64,000 nt of DNA from the NCBI GenBank assembly GCA_900095095.1, contig FMBT01000289.1:806001-870000 (forward strand). The letters are read 5' to 3'. Each line of letters begins with the position of its first letter. Positions within the stretch are counted from its first letter, which is position 1. A program made the translations under genes and the position numbers. The stretch is from Fragilariopsis cylindrus CCMP1102 (taxonomy: Eukaryota; Bacillariophyta; Bacillariophyceae; Bacillariales; Bacillariaceae). The notes beneath the pieces were generated by a model, which saw only the letters and a list, made by a program, of their open reading frames with translations, was not told where the DNA came from and did no database searches. This document shows, one piece after another, positions 25,367 to 37,600 of the stretch.

Positions 25367-26660
25367 ATAATATAATCATTATAAAGAAAATACAAGAAGT
25401 ACTGTACTCAAATTAATTAATATTAATGACGATATTAAAATCCCCCCTTTATTACATACCTTTACATTAGTACTATAAATTTACTCATTTACACTAGAAC
25501 ACGATGTCTTGATTAATAGAACAGTCTATCATTATCTATATTCTGCATTACAAGCAAGTACCCAAAACAATGTACTTACTACATGTACTAAATAAATGAC
25601 AGCACATATCATCATCTCTCTATCATTGATGTGATTACATCTTTCTCTTAGTAAAAAATCACCTTTGTTGTTATCATGGAGTGCAATTGTATAGATCATG
25701 TATTATTTATACTTCCTCTTGGCTCTTCACTCATCATATTATCACCATAATATCTTCATCAGTTCTCCCTCTGTTTCTCTTTGAAGTGTTCTTGCTATAG
25801 ATAATGATTACTACAGTTTTTGTAAGTTAATTGCAGTGTTTTCTATCTTCTACAGCTTTTTGGAAGTTTATTGACTCTTATTGGTTGGTTGATGTGGAAA
25901 ATAATGATTCTTACCTTAGCAGCAGCAGCAGCATCTTGTTTGTTTCATCATAGTAATAATGATATTATAGTAGACACTTATTTCTTTAGATAAACAAGCA
26001 CCTTAGTAAGAGCACTTTTCACATTGGTATAGTCTCATTTCTTTCATAAAGGATTGGCCAGCACATTATTTGACTCAAAATATAACATATACACCATCAC
26101 AACAATGGAAAATTCTTTGGTATTTAGAGAAACCATTCTTATTATTAGGTGATGTGATTGACAAGATAAGAGATACCATAAAAAATTGCATGATGAATAG
26201 AACAGCAAACCAGTGATAAAATGTGGATGTGAAAGAAGGAATACATATATCAGCTTCTGATACATCATGGGACATAAGAATGGAGAATATAAACTAATGA
26301 TAGTAGTAGGGTAAGCTACAGTACCGTTGGAGTACATGTATGTCATTTATTCATTTATGAAGTACTGTAGTTTGCATACAGTAGTTAGTACAACTAAATA
26401 ATGTACAGTCTCGTGACTGAATGATTGATTCGACTCCCTCGTAATTGTTCGTCATTATTTCACATCATCAGCGAAGCAAATTTTAACAGAATTTACTCTT
26501 CGCTCTTCTGCAAAATGGGAATGATTGTCTCCATGGTGGACGTCTTATTTGTTGCTTATGATCTATCTATTCGTAACATTCCCGTACCATCACTACCTGG
26601 TATGAAAAAAGAACGAGCGAATCAACTTGATATATAGTCAGGAAGAAAACTTGTGCCCTA
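25367..26660. other. Intergenic region downstream of eL31
   Basis: AT-rich, without a convincing gene. TACTGTA/TACAGTA motifs occur at 25400-25406, 26317-26323, 26363-26369 and 26377-26383, a local cluster 280-340 bp before the J-domain gene. Open frames at 26044-26346 (minus) and 26425-26637 (plus) have no recognisable features. Confidence 0.5.
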
Positions 26661-27257
26661 ATGTATCGAAACTGTCTAAGAAGATCGTATCGGGAAATAT
26701 TGGCAAAAACGTGTACTAGTACTACCCCATATTATTCATATTCCCGAGAGCCATTTCTATCTCACCAACGAAACCAACTATGTCGATATAAAGTAACTAC
26801 CAGCAAAGCTAAATCCATTTTGGGGCTTGTGGAGTCGAAGCCTACCGTACAACAATTGCGACACGCGTACTTTGAAGCCGCGAAGTTATGCCATCCGGAT
26901 GTGAAACAAGATGATCACAAATTAGATTTCCGTGATCTAACAGAGGCGTACGACCATCTGATGAACGGAGGACATATATCACAAGGTGAAGACATCCCTC
27001 GTGATGAAGAAGATGAATATCGGAGTGCATGTATGGAAATATTGGGGATCCGAGCTGAAATTGTGGAGGAATCGAAACAAAACCCAATGTTTCTAAAATG
27101 GCTGAGTGGGAATACCGACGGGGCTCAATATTGGAGAAATTTCTTTGCTGCAAATGGAGGTTTAGCACCGAAGCTAAGACCGCTTGATGGGTATTTAGCC
27201 TCGAATGTGAATACCTCAAGGAATGCTAGTGAATCTCGACGTCGACGACGACGATGA
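26661..27257 (+). CDS. J-domain (DnaJ-like) protein, probably mitochondrial
   Basis: 198 residues, single exon. A short J domain occupies about 47-105. The HPD tripeptide that stimulates Hsp70 ATPase is at 78-80, flanked by helix II (LRHAYFEAAKLC) and helix III (FRDLTEAYDHLM). There is no Gly/Phe region, zinc finger or C-terminal client domain, so it is a class C J protein. The N terminus (MYRNCLRRSYREILAK) is Arg-rich and lacks acidic residues, as in mitochondrial presequences. The C terminus ends in an Arg-rich run. The residues after 110 are not recognised; the pattern resembles small mitochondrial J proteins but gives no specific orthologue. Confidence 0.75.
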   Translation: MYRNCLRRSYREILAKTCTSTTPYYSYSREPFLSHQRNQLCRYKVTTSKAKSILGLVESKPTVQQLRHAYFEAAKLCHPDVKQDDHKLDFRDLTEAYDHLMNGGHISQGEDIPRDEEDEYRSACMEILGIRAEIVEESKQNPMFLKWLSGNTDGAQYWRNFFAANGGLAPKLRPLDGYLASNVNTSRNASESRRRRRR

Positions 27258-27611
27258 AGCAGTCACCCTGAATTGGAATTGCTTTTTGATATCATCACGA
27301 CTATAATATTCAATATTTTGATTTTTCTACTGTTGATTCTTATACAATTTTCTTGGAAGAGTATACTAATACAGACATGAAAAACTTCACTCATCCTTCA
27401 ATCCACCAGGGAGGTTACTCTAAATTAGTTTTGTTCTTTGCCAAATTAAATATATATTAATTCTATTCCTTATCTTCCTCCATTCTCATCCCAAAAATTA
27501 TATCTACGACAATAATATTGTGTTGATACAAGACAAACGAGGCTTTTCAAATTAAATGCGCGTTGTATTGACTACAGCATGTCTATATCTTATCTTAGTT
27601 TCAACCAATAT
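27258..27611. other. Convergent intergenic spacer
   Basis: 354 bp between the 3' ends of the J-domain gene and the HECT ligase gene. It is AT-rich, and I see no further feature. Confidence 0.5.
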
Positions 27612-28167
27612 TTAAGACAGTTCAAAACCAGTCCCTGATTCAATTGCGTATATCAGCCTCTCTTTCATTACCTTTTCCGAGCTATACGTTGGAAGCTTGA
27701 GTATATTAAAACAAGTAGAGGCCGTCGGGAGTTTATCACTATCCCTCATAATTCCCACCCGTTGAATTGTAAATGGTGGTGTCAAAGTTGCAAACCCTAG
27801 AGGTGGGGCCCTTTCACACGAAGTAACGAAACGGAGTAATTTCGCCTGCTGTATGCTGTCCATACTAGAAAATGCACTCCAAAAACGAGTAATATTCCTA
27901 TCGATACTAGTGAAACCACCAGCATATTGTGTGTTGGCTCGCATATCCTCAGTATCAATTTTTCCGTCACTTGCCCCACTAATCAGAACCTGAAGCTCAG
28001 GTTCGTTGAAGATATGTAACCAAGACTTATCAATGACTTCCCAGAGGCCCCTAGTAAAAGCTTCAGACTGCTCCTTGACTCGGTCGACTACATAATGCTT
28101 TGTTGCAAGACCTAAGGCAAATATCACGTTACGCGAAACAGGTTATGAGTGTGTATACTTAAATACA

Positions 28168-28199
<32 letters not shown>

Positions 28200-31100
28200 G
28201 TTCGGACTTTTCTGTCGACTCTTTTTTTAGATCAGCACTTACCAATATAACGATGCTTGTTAGAATTAGAAACGTCTATGTTGGCGCCGTTTGAAAGTAG
28301 TGGTATTTCTCTCGTTCCACCGAAATCGTTTACTGATACAGTAAAAGATAAACATAGGTCTTCGGCATCTCCATCATATGTTTTAAGGAACATCAAGTTG
28401 TTGTGAAGCTGCTTATCTATCGTCCCCAAATCAGAAAACATATTAAGATAGTTGTAATCTCCTCGCAAGAAGGATAAGAAAAAATGCGCAAACTGGGGAT
28501 GGACAGTAATAGACTCATACAAACTTTTTCCTAGGACTCTACCAAGGAACGTAAAAAGTTCAATATGATCGTGGCCATGAGCTGCTCCAGAAGATGGGTT
28601 AGGATACATACAGTTGTCTTCCGTCACGCAAAATAGAGCATAATTTGGGTCGAAAGCAATCGCACAGAGATCAGTCCAAAACTCCTTAAAAAGACCCCCA
28701 GCATCAATACCGGATTCTCTTGTACCTGCTTCATTGTAGTACTGAATCGAGATTCGCCGGCGCATGTCACTGCCGAGATTATTCATCGTAGCGAGACCAT
28801 CTTCAAGAATTCGACCTCGAGTTATACGAACAGGTATGCCTGGTTTCAATGGATTAGAATTGAATGGATTTGTACTATTCTCTCCTTGAATTTGTGCTCG
28901 GTTAGTATAAACGATTCGCTCGAAAAGTCGCAAGCGGCGTTTAAACGACACCAGAAAAGGACAGACCCTTAAAACATTAGCGCCCAATAAGGAAACATAA
29001 TCCTGTTCTGTTTTGCATCTTCGCAGTTCTGCTTCCATTAAATCCTCAACAATCCAAAGGTTTGGCACGCATATCAATCTACGGCTTGAACGATCGTAGA
29101 GATTCCACATCGCTTTTGAAGCAGTTTTTATCAAGGCAAGACCGAAATAATTGGCTTCTTGTTTTGAGTGCAGATTCGATAAACTTACATCTTCTGTACA
29201 ACATGCTTTGTACAACAATTGTTTGAGGACGATGATACAGCGTCGGAGTTGATGTAAAGGGATTGGTCGCTCCATATCGTGTATTTCCGTATCATCAGTA
29301 AGAATCAATTGATACGCAAGACTTTCAACGAACAAGTAGAATAATGCTAAGCGATCATTATGTCTCTCTTTTTGAGGAGCATTGTACGCAGGACGAATAC
29401 AAGCGCTTTGGATGATAGGAATGAGCCCAAAATCGGGGCACATATCTTCCGATGATTGCATCATACCCCAAGATACTCGTATAAAATTGGTAGAAAAGCA
29501 AAGGACGCCAAGAAGACTCTGTGTGCAAGGTTCTGGTGAAGTAGATGCGACATCTTTCTTTGAACCCTGTCTCACAGCTCGTTTCTGATGGACAATATCT
29601 TCACCACCACTCCCGCCCCATCGCGCAAGAACGATTCCATACAGACGACAAAGCGCCTTTAACAAGTTTGGACTGTATAACGATGGTCGCTGATTATCAG
29701 AGGTAGTAGTTGGCGACAATGATACTGTATCCAAAGATGACGCCTTAACCGATTGTTTTCCCATTGCAAGTTTTTGCGAGACAGCTGATGCATTGATAAG
29801 TTTTCCACCCTCTATATAGGGAACATTGTTCGCTATACGATCCTTTTTCTCTTCGCCCTTATTGCTGCCGCTGCTGTTCAAGATTTTGGATACACCCTTG
29901 GTTAGATTTCGCGCCCATGCACTTGATTTCCAAAAGGATCTATTTCGGTCGACCCGTGCTTCCTTTGCTGCCAATGAAGCCACACTGCTACTGCCCAATT
30001 CAGATAATTCTTTTTCCATTTTCAGATCCTTGTCAGTTTTTTTGATCAGTACCTCATCTGTCTTTAGACGGTTCAGATCCATAGCACACTGAAATAGTTT
30101 GCGAACCCAGCTATCGGCAACAATCATTCGACAATGTTCTAAAATAATCGGTGACAGAATAACAGGAGAATGGTGACCACCGTCAGAAACCCACTCTACA
30201 ACCGAGTCGCGTGAAGACAGAGTACTAACAGGGACGGCATCAACCAGAGTGGCGAGGAATCTGAAATATGTAGCGGACGCTTCAAAATCTAATTTATCGG
30301 GTTTTGATCCATTAAGTTGTACACAAGAACTACCAAGTTGGACCATATTGGCCAATAGACACTGGATAGAAGTAGCTCCAGCTTTTTTGAGAGGAAGATC
30401 CTGACACAAAACAGATTCAACGTCTCCGTTATTTATGATTTCTCTGTGAACATTTGTGAATGTTCCGATCAAAGACAAAATATATAACTGATTCTGTTGC
30501 GAAAAGCTGTCTTGCCTATAGGAACAAAGAATTTTAATCGAGGCATCGGAAAGTTTCCAAATTAATAATGGAATTGTCAATATTTCCGAAAAAAATCTTA
30601 ACATCAATTTCTCTTCTAGTTCTACTGGTTGTTTACAAATATCCTGCTTAGAACGTCTGACACCGTTGTTGTTGTTGTTTCTTTTACTGGAACCTTTTTT
30701 CGTTGCTTGAATTACCAATATAACTGTTTGAAATAGTATATCTGCTTGTTCTCGCTGTTTGGAAGGAATACACAGCTCTCTAAGTTTAGTTGAGGTCAAG
30801 GGATTGGGTGCTCCGCCCGTCGTATACAGTAAATGTTTTCGTAACAATGATACCAAATCTAATAAGCCTGGTATTGTTTCAATGGACCTAATTGAAGATG
30901 ATGTCGCGGGTTGCTCTAGAACCAGGGGATGGCAAAATTCAACAATCGACGCGGTTATATTATTATTACTATTATTATTATTATCATTATTACTTTGTGG
31001 ATTGTTTATCGACATCGGCTTCAATACCGTCACTATTCGGATAAAGTTGAGACATGATTTCCAAATAGTGGAATCCACTAACGGGTCTGTGGCGACAACC

Positions 31101-31786
31101 AAGGCCAGTCTCATCATGGATTGAATCCGTAACTTTCCCTCAGGTGATTGAATCCAAACAGCAAATGGATTGACATGACCCTCGTTTGATGCTAGACCAG
31201 GATTTACAACTAGATCAAAGATCTGCTGAACAAACTTCGAATCTCTTTTAGTATCTCGAAGTCTTATGCGCATTTGAAGGTGTTGATCTGTCTTGCGTTG
31301 ATAGGGGATAGATCGGGTTAAAAATATAGTTTGTTGACAGAGTGCGGTCACTGTTTGCTGTGGTGGGATATAGTCTGTGTTCGACTTTTCTTTTAATATA
31401 CTGATCAACATGGACAAATCTTGTAATCGCTTATTTAGTAGCATTGTTTGTTCGTTAATCAGTAAACAATTCGATCTATGGGTTCTATAAAAGGATTGTA
31501 TCTTGATACATGCCTTTCTTTGTACCTGGACTTCGTGCCGTTGTTGGCATTGTGCTGTGGCAATCTCCACGACAGACGGCTGTTTGTTTGCAGCAACAGC
31601 AGAAGCCGCCGTAACAGGAACCACGTCGGTTACCGTAACAGTAGACTTGACTGTCAGATCTTGCGTTTGGTTTTTCTGTTCATCGTTTTTCTTTTTTAGT
31701 TGTTCTTGTTTTAATTTTCGACGTCTCGCCCGATTCTCCTCTTGGCGTTTCCGACTAGCATTGCCACCCAACTCTTCTGCAAACAT
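27612..31786 (-). CDS. HECT-type E3 ubiquitin ligase with IQ motif (UBE3B/UBE3C/Hul5-like), two exons
   Basis: Minus-strand exons 31786-28243 and 28111-27612 (phase 1), giving 1,347 residues. Proteins of this type accept ubiquitin on a HECT cysteine and pass it to substrates, often at the proteasome. An N-terminal basic helix (about 10-40) precedes an IQ motif (about 89-105, KACIKIQSFYRTHR), as in UBE3B/UBE3C. The C-terminal 370 residues are a HECT domain: SIQYYNEAGTRESGIDAGGLFKEFW-type N-lobe start, GRVLGKSLYE, and the catalytic Cys1315 in TASTCFNILKLP, 33 residues from the end. The intron splits the HECT hinge at YI-GLATKHYV. The start is the ATG at 31786; upstream is a (GA)n tract that would read as Glu-Arg if translated, but it lacks an ATG. 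Confidence 0.9.
28173..28199. repeat. Intronic (TA)n microsatellite in HECT gene
   Basis: About thirteen TA dinucleotides inside the single intron of the HECT ligase gene (28112-28242). Three other introns in the window carry similar runs. Confidence 0.9.
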
Positions 31787-31798
31787 GATGACCGTCAA

Positions 31799-31800
<2 letters not shown>

Positions 31801-31846
<46 letters not shown>
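31801..31846. repeat. (CT)n microsatellite just upstream of HECT start codon
   Basis: About 22 CT dinucleotides, 15 bp upstream of the ATG; it reads (GA)n on the sense strand. It probably lies in the 5' UTR. Confidence 0.9.
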
Positions 31847-31847
<1 letters not shown>

Positions 31848-32021
31848 AATTTTTCGAGACTGTTGAATGAAGTTTATATTTTATTTTCTAATAGTACAGT
31901 ACAGAATTAGTATTGTTCGTCGTTCGGATTTCAAGATTTCAAAGCAACAATTAATTAAACCCAGCAGCTAATAACAACAGCGAGCTCGCCATGCTCGTGC
32001 AGGAGCGATGTATCAAAAAAA

Positions 32022-32071
32022 CATCTTTCCTCCTAAAGGAAAGATGCATCCTTCCTCCTAAAGGAAAGATG
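32022..32071. repeat. Two tandem 25-bp units, each an inverted repeat
   Basis: Units at 32022-32046 and 32047-32071. Each has a 9-bp stem: CATCTTTCC pairs with GGAAAGATG around the loop TCCTAAA. The second copy has one stem mismatch (CATCCTTCC). It lies just outside the C-terminal end of the transposase remnant, so it may belong to the element's end or be a separate hairpin repeat. Confidence 0.75.
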
Positions 32072-32146
32072 CTCACAATGTTGTTAACACAGAACTTAAT
32101 AAGACAATAATAGAGAATCTAGTTATTTCAATACATTAGCACTTCA

Positions 32147-34230
32147 TCATTTATATCTCTTGATCTCAGCTTCCAATGCAGTATTTTGTTGTTGGGTAAG
32201 TAATCTTTCAGTTTGAATCTCCATGGTGCGCAGTTTGTTTCTCTTTCTTTGTTCTTCAGAAAGAATTCTCTTTCTATACTTTTTTGGAATAAAAGGTATA
32301 GTGCTGTTGATACTTTGATGTATAGGCTCTTGGTCTCTTGCCTTCCCAGTTTTCCAACTGGGACATTTCTTGTATACACAATACCAGCCGCTGTTATCAA
32401 CTACTACTGGTACAGATATATATAACTTCTCCCCAGTTGGCAATTATTTAATTGATTAAAAGCAACTTGTCAATAATGGAGAGCTTGAGCAGTGATACCA
32501 GAAACTGGTGGTTGAGGCGTACCAGTTTGTACTGTCCCAGTAGGGGAGGCAAATGATTGTCAAGCCGCATCAGATCGAACTTTTCTATCATTACCAGAAC
32601 AAGATGAATCAAGATTCTTAGTAGCACTGGGTGGAGCCTCCATACCTCTCTGTCTCATTTCAGGCCCTTGTTGTAGAAGGGAGCGAGTCAAATTGCTTAT
32701 ACATGGTTCCAATATCAATTCTTTTACTCCAGGGTGGTCTTTGTTGTAAAGAAATTTGTAAACTTTGTAAGCATTATTTAGATTCATATTGAAATAATGG
32801 GCAGCTAACTTGGGACTCCATCCATGTAAATGAAATTCAGTCAACATATCATACTTAGCTTCAGCACCATTTTCTTTATCAATTAACAGCGCTGTTAAAT
32901 AATGGTAGGTACAACAGTAAATTTGTTGTTGCATAGGACAATTGACATCACTAAACTCTCTGTCCCTACTCTTTGTTTCCAGATTCCTACTCTTCCTTTT
33001 CATTTCTCCTCTTAAAAGATCAGCAGAATGGAAATTAGAAAAGGTCTTCATAAAGTTGTTACCAGCCCATCCTAAACAGAGTATGTCAATGCCTTGTCCT
33101 TGTGTTGATAGAGAAGAGACTCATGTATATTGATTTGAATTTCTTTTGTCTTATAAGCAGCCTTCCCAAGAGGACCAGCGCCACATTGATCCGTTTGACA
33201 GGTACCAACCATGTTGATTTTCCACTCTTCCCTCCCAACTTGGCACACAGCATCACTTTTGTAAGCAGAGTCCATGACAACACAATGACCTTTATGCTTG
33301 TAAGGATCCAGCATAAGATCATACAATGATACCACCTTCTGTTTGGTAACAGTATGCTTATTGTGCTTATCAATATCTTGATTGTATTTACCACCATACA
33401 CCCTAGCAAACAACTAGTATGTAATTAACAGCTGTTAAAGGACCTTTAGTAACACAGACAGTGTATGCAGACTAGCACCGGTTTGAATCAGTTTGGGCTC
33501 TGGTCCTATAGTCATGACACTATGATACCAACCAGTTACTCGGCTTTCATCAGTTGTAATCCACTTTCCAGGATTAAGTGTAGCTTGCCACCGCTTCACT
33601 ACTATACCTTTTTGTAACCATCTTCTAATCGACCATGCTTTAATTGATGTATTGCAGTAGTAGACGGATCTGCTATCACCTTAGGATCATCATAAGTATC
33701 ATCCGATACACCACCATCCTCCCGATCCCAATTGTCACTGTAGTGCAAGCATGAAGTTAGATCCTCTAAAGCACCTTTTGGCATTGATGCTTGAATCGAC
33801 GGTACTGCATCCATTATTTCTCCTGTTGAAAATATCTGTTCAATGATCTGCCACGATGGTTCATTCTACAAAGACAAGCACAATATAACCTAGCTACATG
33901 ATCACCGGTAATTACTTTGTTCCCAGTGTAGTATCTTGGTTTGAATCCATCTCCAATGATCCTTTTCTTCATACAATTTCGCATCCTTGCTGCTTGAAGT
34001 TCAAATAAAATTTGATCATCATTAGCACCATACCTTGCTAAGCACCATTGAAAGACCTTATCATACCGTATCTCACCATAAGCATCCATCAGTAGGATCA
34101 ATTGTATGCCCACCACCATCTTGTCCATCATCAATAATGACTTCCTCCCATTCATCAGAGGTTGTTCTTGTGTATCGAGCTTGCTAGCAGGTAATGCAAG
34201 GTTTGCTTCATTTGAGGCATCTCACAAAGG
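32147..34230 (-). mobile_element. Decayed piggyBac-like DNA transposon (DDE_Tnp_1_7 family)
   Basis: Minus-strand remnants of one transposase lie in consecutive open segments: about 34155-33814, 33814-33602, 33600-33445, 33413-33072, 33051-32560 and 32443-32147. They change frame several times and include in-frame stops, so the gene is dead. Family marks are the N-terminal block ELQAARMRNCMKKR, the first catalytic-Asp region (WITTDESR, then WYHS), the GPEPKLIQTGA block, and the second Asp region (CVVMDSAYKSD). DDE_Tnp_1_7 transposases cut and paste at TTAA sites. I could not find convincing terminal inverted repeats; TTAA occurs at 31954-31957 and elsewhere but is common in this AT-rich DNA. 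Decay looks moderate: blocks are still readable, with at least four frame changes. Confidence 0.75.
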
Positions 34231-34667
34231 TAAAAGGCATACATATGTTGTCAACATGCACACACACACACACACACACACAGTGTGAATCATTAGATTA
34301 GAAACAAACTACACATAAAGACAATGTGTTCATGGCTTCATACAATATCGGAACTTGAACATAATAATATAATATATAAGCTATGGTCTTGTTGGTATAG
34401 AAATAGACCTATCTAGAATTGCTAAACAACCTGACTTAGGGAATCTCAGATCCAAGATTTAGGTTCTACAACTGGGCACTAAACACCTCAGGTTAAAAGT
34501 CAGAGTTCCAGGGCTTGAATAAAAGTGACGCTTACCTAAAGATGGGTCTATCGGTTCCATCACTACACTGCCGATTTGTACTGGTAAAGGAGGAGCTATA
34601 ATCGATCGCTCTCTGCACGTCCCGACAAAGAAAAGTCAGCATCTGAACCAACGCTCTCGTCTGAATC
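34231..34667. other. Spacer between transposon relic and PKG-like gene
   Basis: Apart from the CA repeat I see no feature. The first 23 codons after the kinase stop, in its frame, are open (see findings). Confidence 0.5.
34259..34282. repeat. (CA)n microsatellite
   Basis: Twelve CA dinucleotides in non-coding DNA beyond the 5' end of the transposase remnant. Confidence 0.9.
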
Positions 34668-37600
34668 TCATCCAGATAGATTCTTCGCCTCTGGAATGTA
34701 CGGCGCAGTAAACTTCTTTTGTCTCAAGTCATCTAGCTCCAGTTCTTTAAACCAATCTTTAGACATGATGTCTTTTCCACGCCCCGCCAGTGAGCCTAGC
34801 CTGCGTGTTGGGTCCTTCTTCAGAAGCCCGTCTACAACGCAAACACAGGCATCTGTAGCTGAGTCAGGTAGAGGGTAAAACTGTTCCCCAACTATACAAC
34901 GAAATAATTCCATTTGTGCTATTCCATCAAAGTAAAAGGGGTTCTCTCCTGCCACCATCTCATATATTAAAATACCTAAGGCCCAGTGATCCGTACTCGC
35001 ATTGTGGCCACTATTCATGATTATTTCTGGTGATAAATAATTGGGAGTACCGCATAATGTATACGTCTTGTCAGCCACAAATTTGGCTGTAGTATCGTGT
35101 AGGAAAAAGAAGAAAATTTTAATGAGGAAACAACAACAAAAACAATTATTATGTTAAATGATAAAACTTTTATGATAGTGGTCTTACCAAATCCAAAATC
35201 GCAGATTATAGGATACCCATCCTTATCAATTAATACATTCTCTGGTTACATAGATAGGAAAAGAATGATGTGAGAATAGGTAGAGAATATGCATAGAAAG
35301 TAACGCGTTGTTGTTGTTGTTGTTGTTACCGTTCTGCAACTTACCTGGCTTCAAATCGCGGTAGACAAGCTGCTTTCGGTGCATGTAGTCTAATGTATCC
35401 GTAAGCACCATTGCGTAAAATTTGGCATCGCCTTCGGGAATCCCTGAACTCCAAACACCGTCTTGTTCTGTATGTATAACATCGAATAGCTCGCCACCAT
35501 GAACAAGACCCATTAATATATATATTTCTTCAGGATGGTCATATGAATGAACTAAATTGACAATATAAGGGTGGTCCATGAGACCAAGGAGATCAATCTC
35601 CTGCTCTATAGCAACAACGGAATTTCCCCTGATGGGGTCTACCTTTTTCTGAGTTTTCAATGCAAAGTGTTGCTCTCCATACTCAGCAGATACATAGGCT
35701 GAAACTAAAAATACTTCTCCAAACTGACCGTCTCCGAGCATATCATGTTTTTTCAAATCTTCAAATTTAACATCGGCTTTAACAGCATTCCTAAGTCCAT
35801 TCTTTGACGATTTTTTCAGCCACTTACGTGATGCTTCTCTCAGAAATGGTTTCGGCTTTCTGAATTCTTCACTCGATGATATTTCTTCAGAGGAGAAACA
35901 TGGTTTCGGCTTTCTGAAATGTTCACTCGATGATATCTCTTCAGAGGAGAAAAATTCGGTATCTTTTCCACGAGGTTGCGTGTTGATCATTTTAGTTGTA
36001 TCAAATATGGTTCTACAGTCAGATAAAGACAAGACACCACATGAGCAATCTTCCTCCGCGATAGCAGTATACCCTGCGAGCGTCTTTGTTGGCGCTCTCT
36101 TATCCTTTGCTTCGGCTTGCCGAGTATCCAAGAGTATAAGATCATCTCCAAAGTAGGCACCAGGTTTGATAATATCTGAACATATTCCCGCCAGCTTGAT
36201 AGTTCCCTCCCTTACTAAATACAAAGCTGCATTTGTCTTTTTACAATCAGTGAATATCGTTTGGTTAGCTTTGAACTTTTTATCGACAACAAGATTCGCT
36301 AATTCTTCATACTGCTTCTCCGTTAAGTGAGATGATTGTAGAACTTCAATTCCCTCCTGCAAGAAACGAAAAGAGATTGACCACGTAAAGTTCATATGAG
36401 AAAGAGAACGAGAAAGTAATGAGCAAACAAAGCAGCAAAATTTTGACTGTTATCGTGGCAAATAATATTCCGTGCATTTTCAGAATCGTACCAGAATTTT
36501 TCTATCTTGAGCTTTCATAATAACACGACTAAACTTCCCTAAAACCCTTTCAAATGTATTTCGGTCAATCCGGAATGTAGACCCATTCGTAGCAGCAGTT
36601 ATATTTGCTGCCCTTGGTTCGTGAGTAACAAGAGCACGTTCTCCAAAGTAATCCCCTGATTTGAGTACGAAATTGTCAAATTTTACAGATCCAACAGAGA
36701 TATCTGTTACTTGTAGCTGACCTTCATGTACAATGTAAAATGCATCCCCTTCGTCTCCCTTTTTGAATATGGAATCTCTTTCGCGAAATACGTTCAATGT
36801 CATTGCACGTGCTAACCTATTGAGATCAAACTCACTTATTGCACTTAAAAAGTCTACCGCCTTGAGAAGATCAATTTTTTGCTTCTCTTTTCTCTTTGTT
36901 TGTTCTTGCAAAAGTGTTCGAAAGGTTTCTCGTCCTACCCGGAAAAGCTTTGTAGGGGATGACATCGCAACGGCAGTGGCAGCTCGCGGAGATGAGTAAA
37001 GTAAAGCTAGTTCACCAAACGATTCACCCTCCCCTGCTTCTCCGACCTGATTACCATTTATATGAAAAGTAACTGTACTCTTGTTCCCAATTATGTAAAA
37101 GTAATCCCCCGGATGTCCTTGTGTCACAATATCGAGACCCTCATCAACCTTGATGGGTTCAAATGCTCCGATAAATTGATCGAGTTCCTTTGCAGTCATT
37201 CGATCAAAAAATAGGTTTTTTTTGATGGCATTTCGGATCACATCCGCATCTAATGCATTCTTTACAAAGAACAAGGAAGAGCTACCACTCCCACCATCGA
37301 TAAAATCTATGATACTATTTCTTTTCATAACAATTTCGTCGGAGTCTTTGGCTGCAAAAATATTCTTAAGATTGGGCGGTTGTGTCTTTGCTGACATACC
37401 ACGAGTTGGGACTTTCCTACCATTTAATTTATTCTGTCTGAGATTTTCTGCCTTATACTTCTTGATAGATTTTTCATTTTCTATCTTCATCGATGTTTTT
37501 TTAAATGAATTTCTTTGATTGCGATTGGCAATTTCAAAGGAACCACTCTCATGTTTACAATCTTTCCAGGCCAAGGGAGGATCTTCTTCTTTTTCTTCAC

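Larger units (their letters stand above)
31787..32146. other. HECT gene upstream region
   Basis: Contains the (CT)n tract, one TACAGTA motif at 31895-31901 (109 bp upstream of the HECT start), and a doublet of hairpins at 32022-32071, followed by the decayed transposon. No gene is seen. Confidence 0.6.

Noticed and set aside
26044-26346. 100-codon hydrophobic minus frame
   Set aside because: Hydrophobicity follows from T-rich antisense DNA; no topology or motif supports a membrane protein.
31787-31849. N-terminal Glu-Arg repeat extension of the HECT ligase
   Set aside because: No ATG upstream of the repeat in that frame; the tract is more likely 5' UTR.
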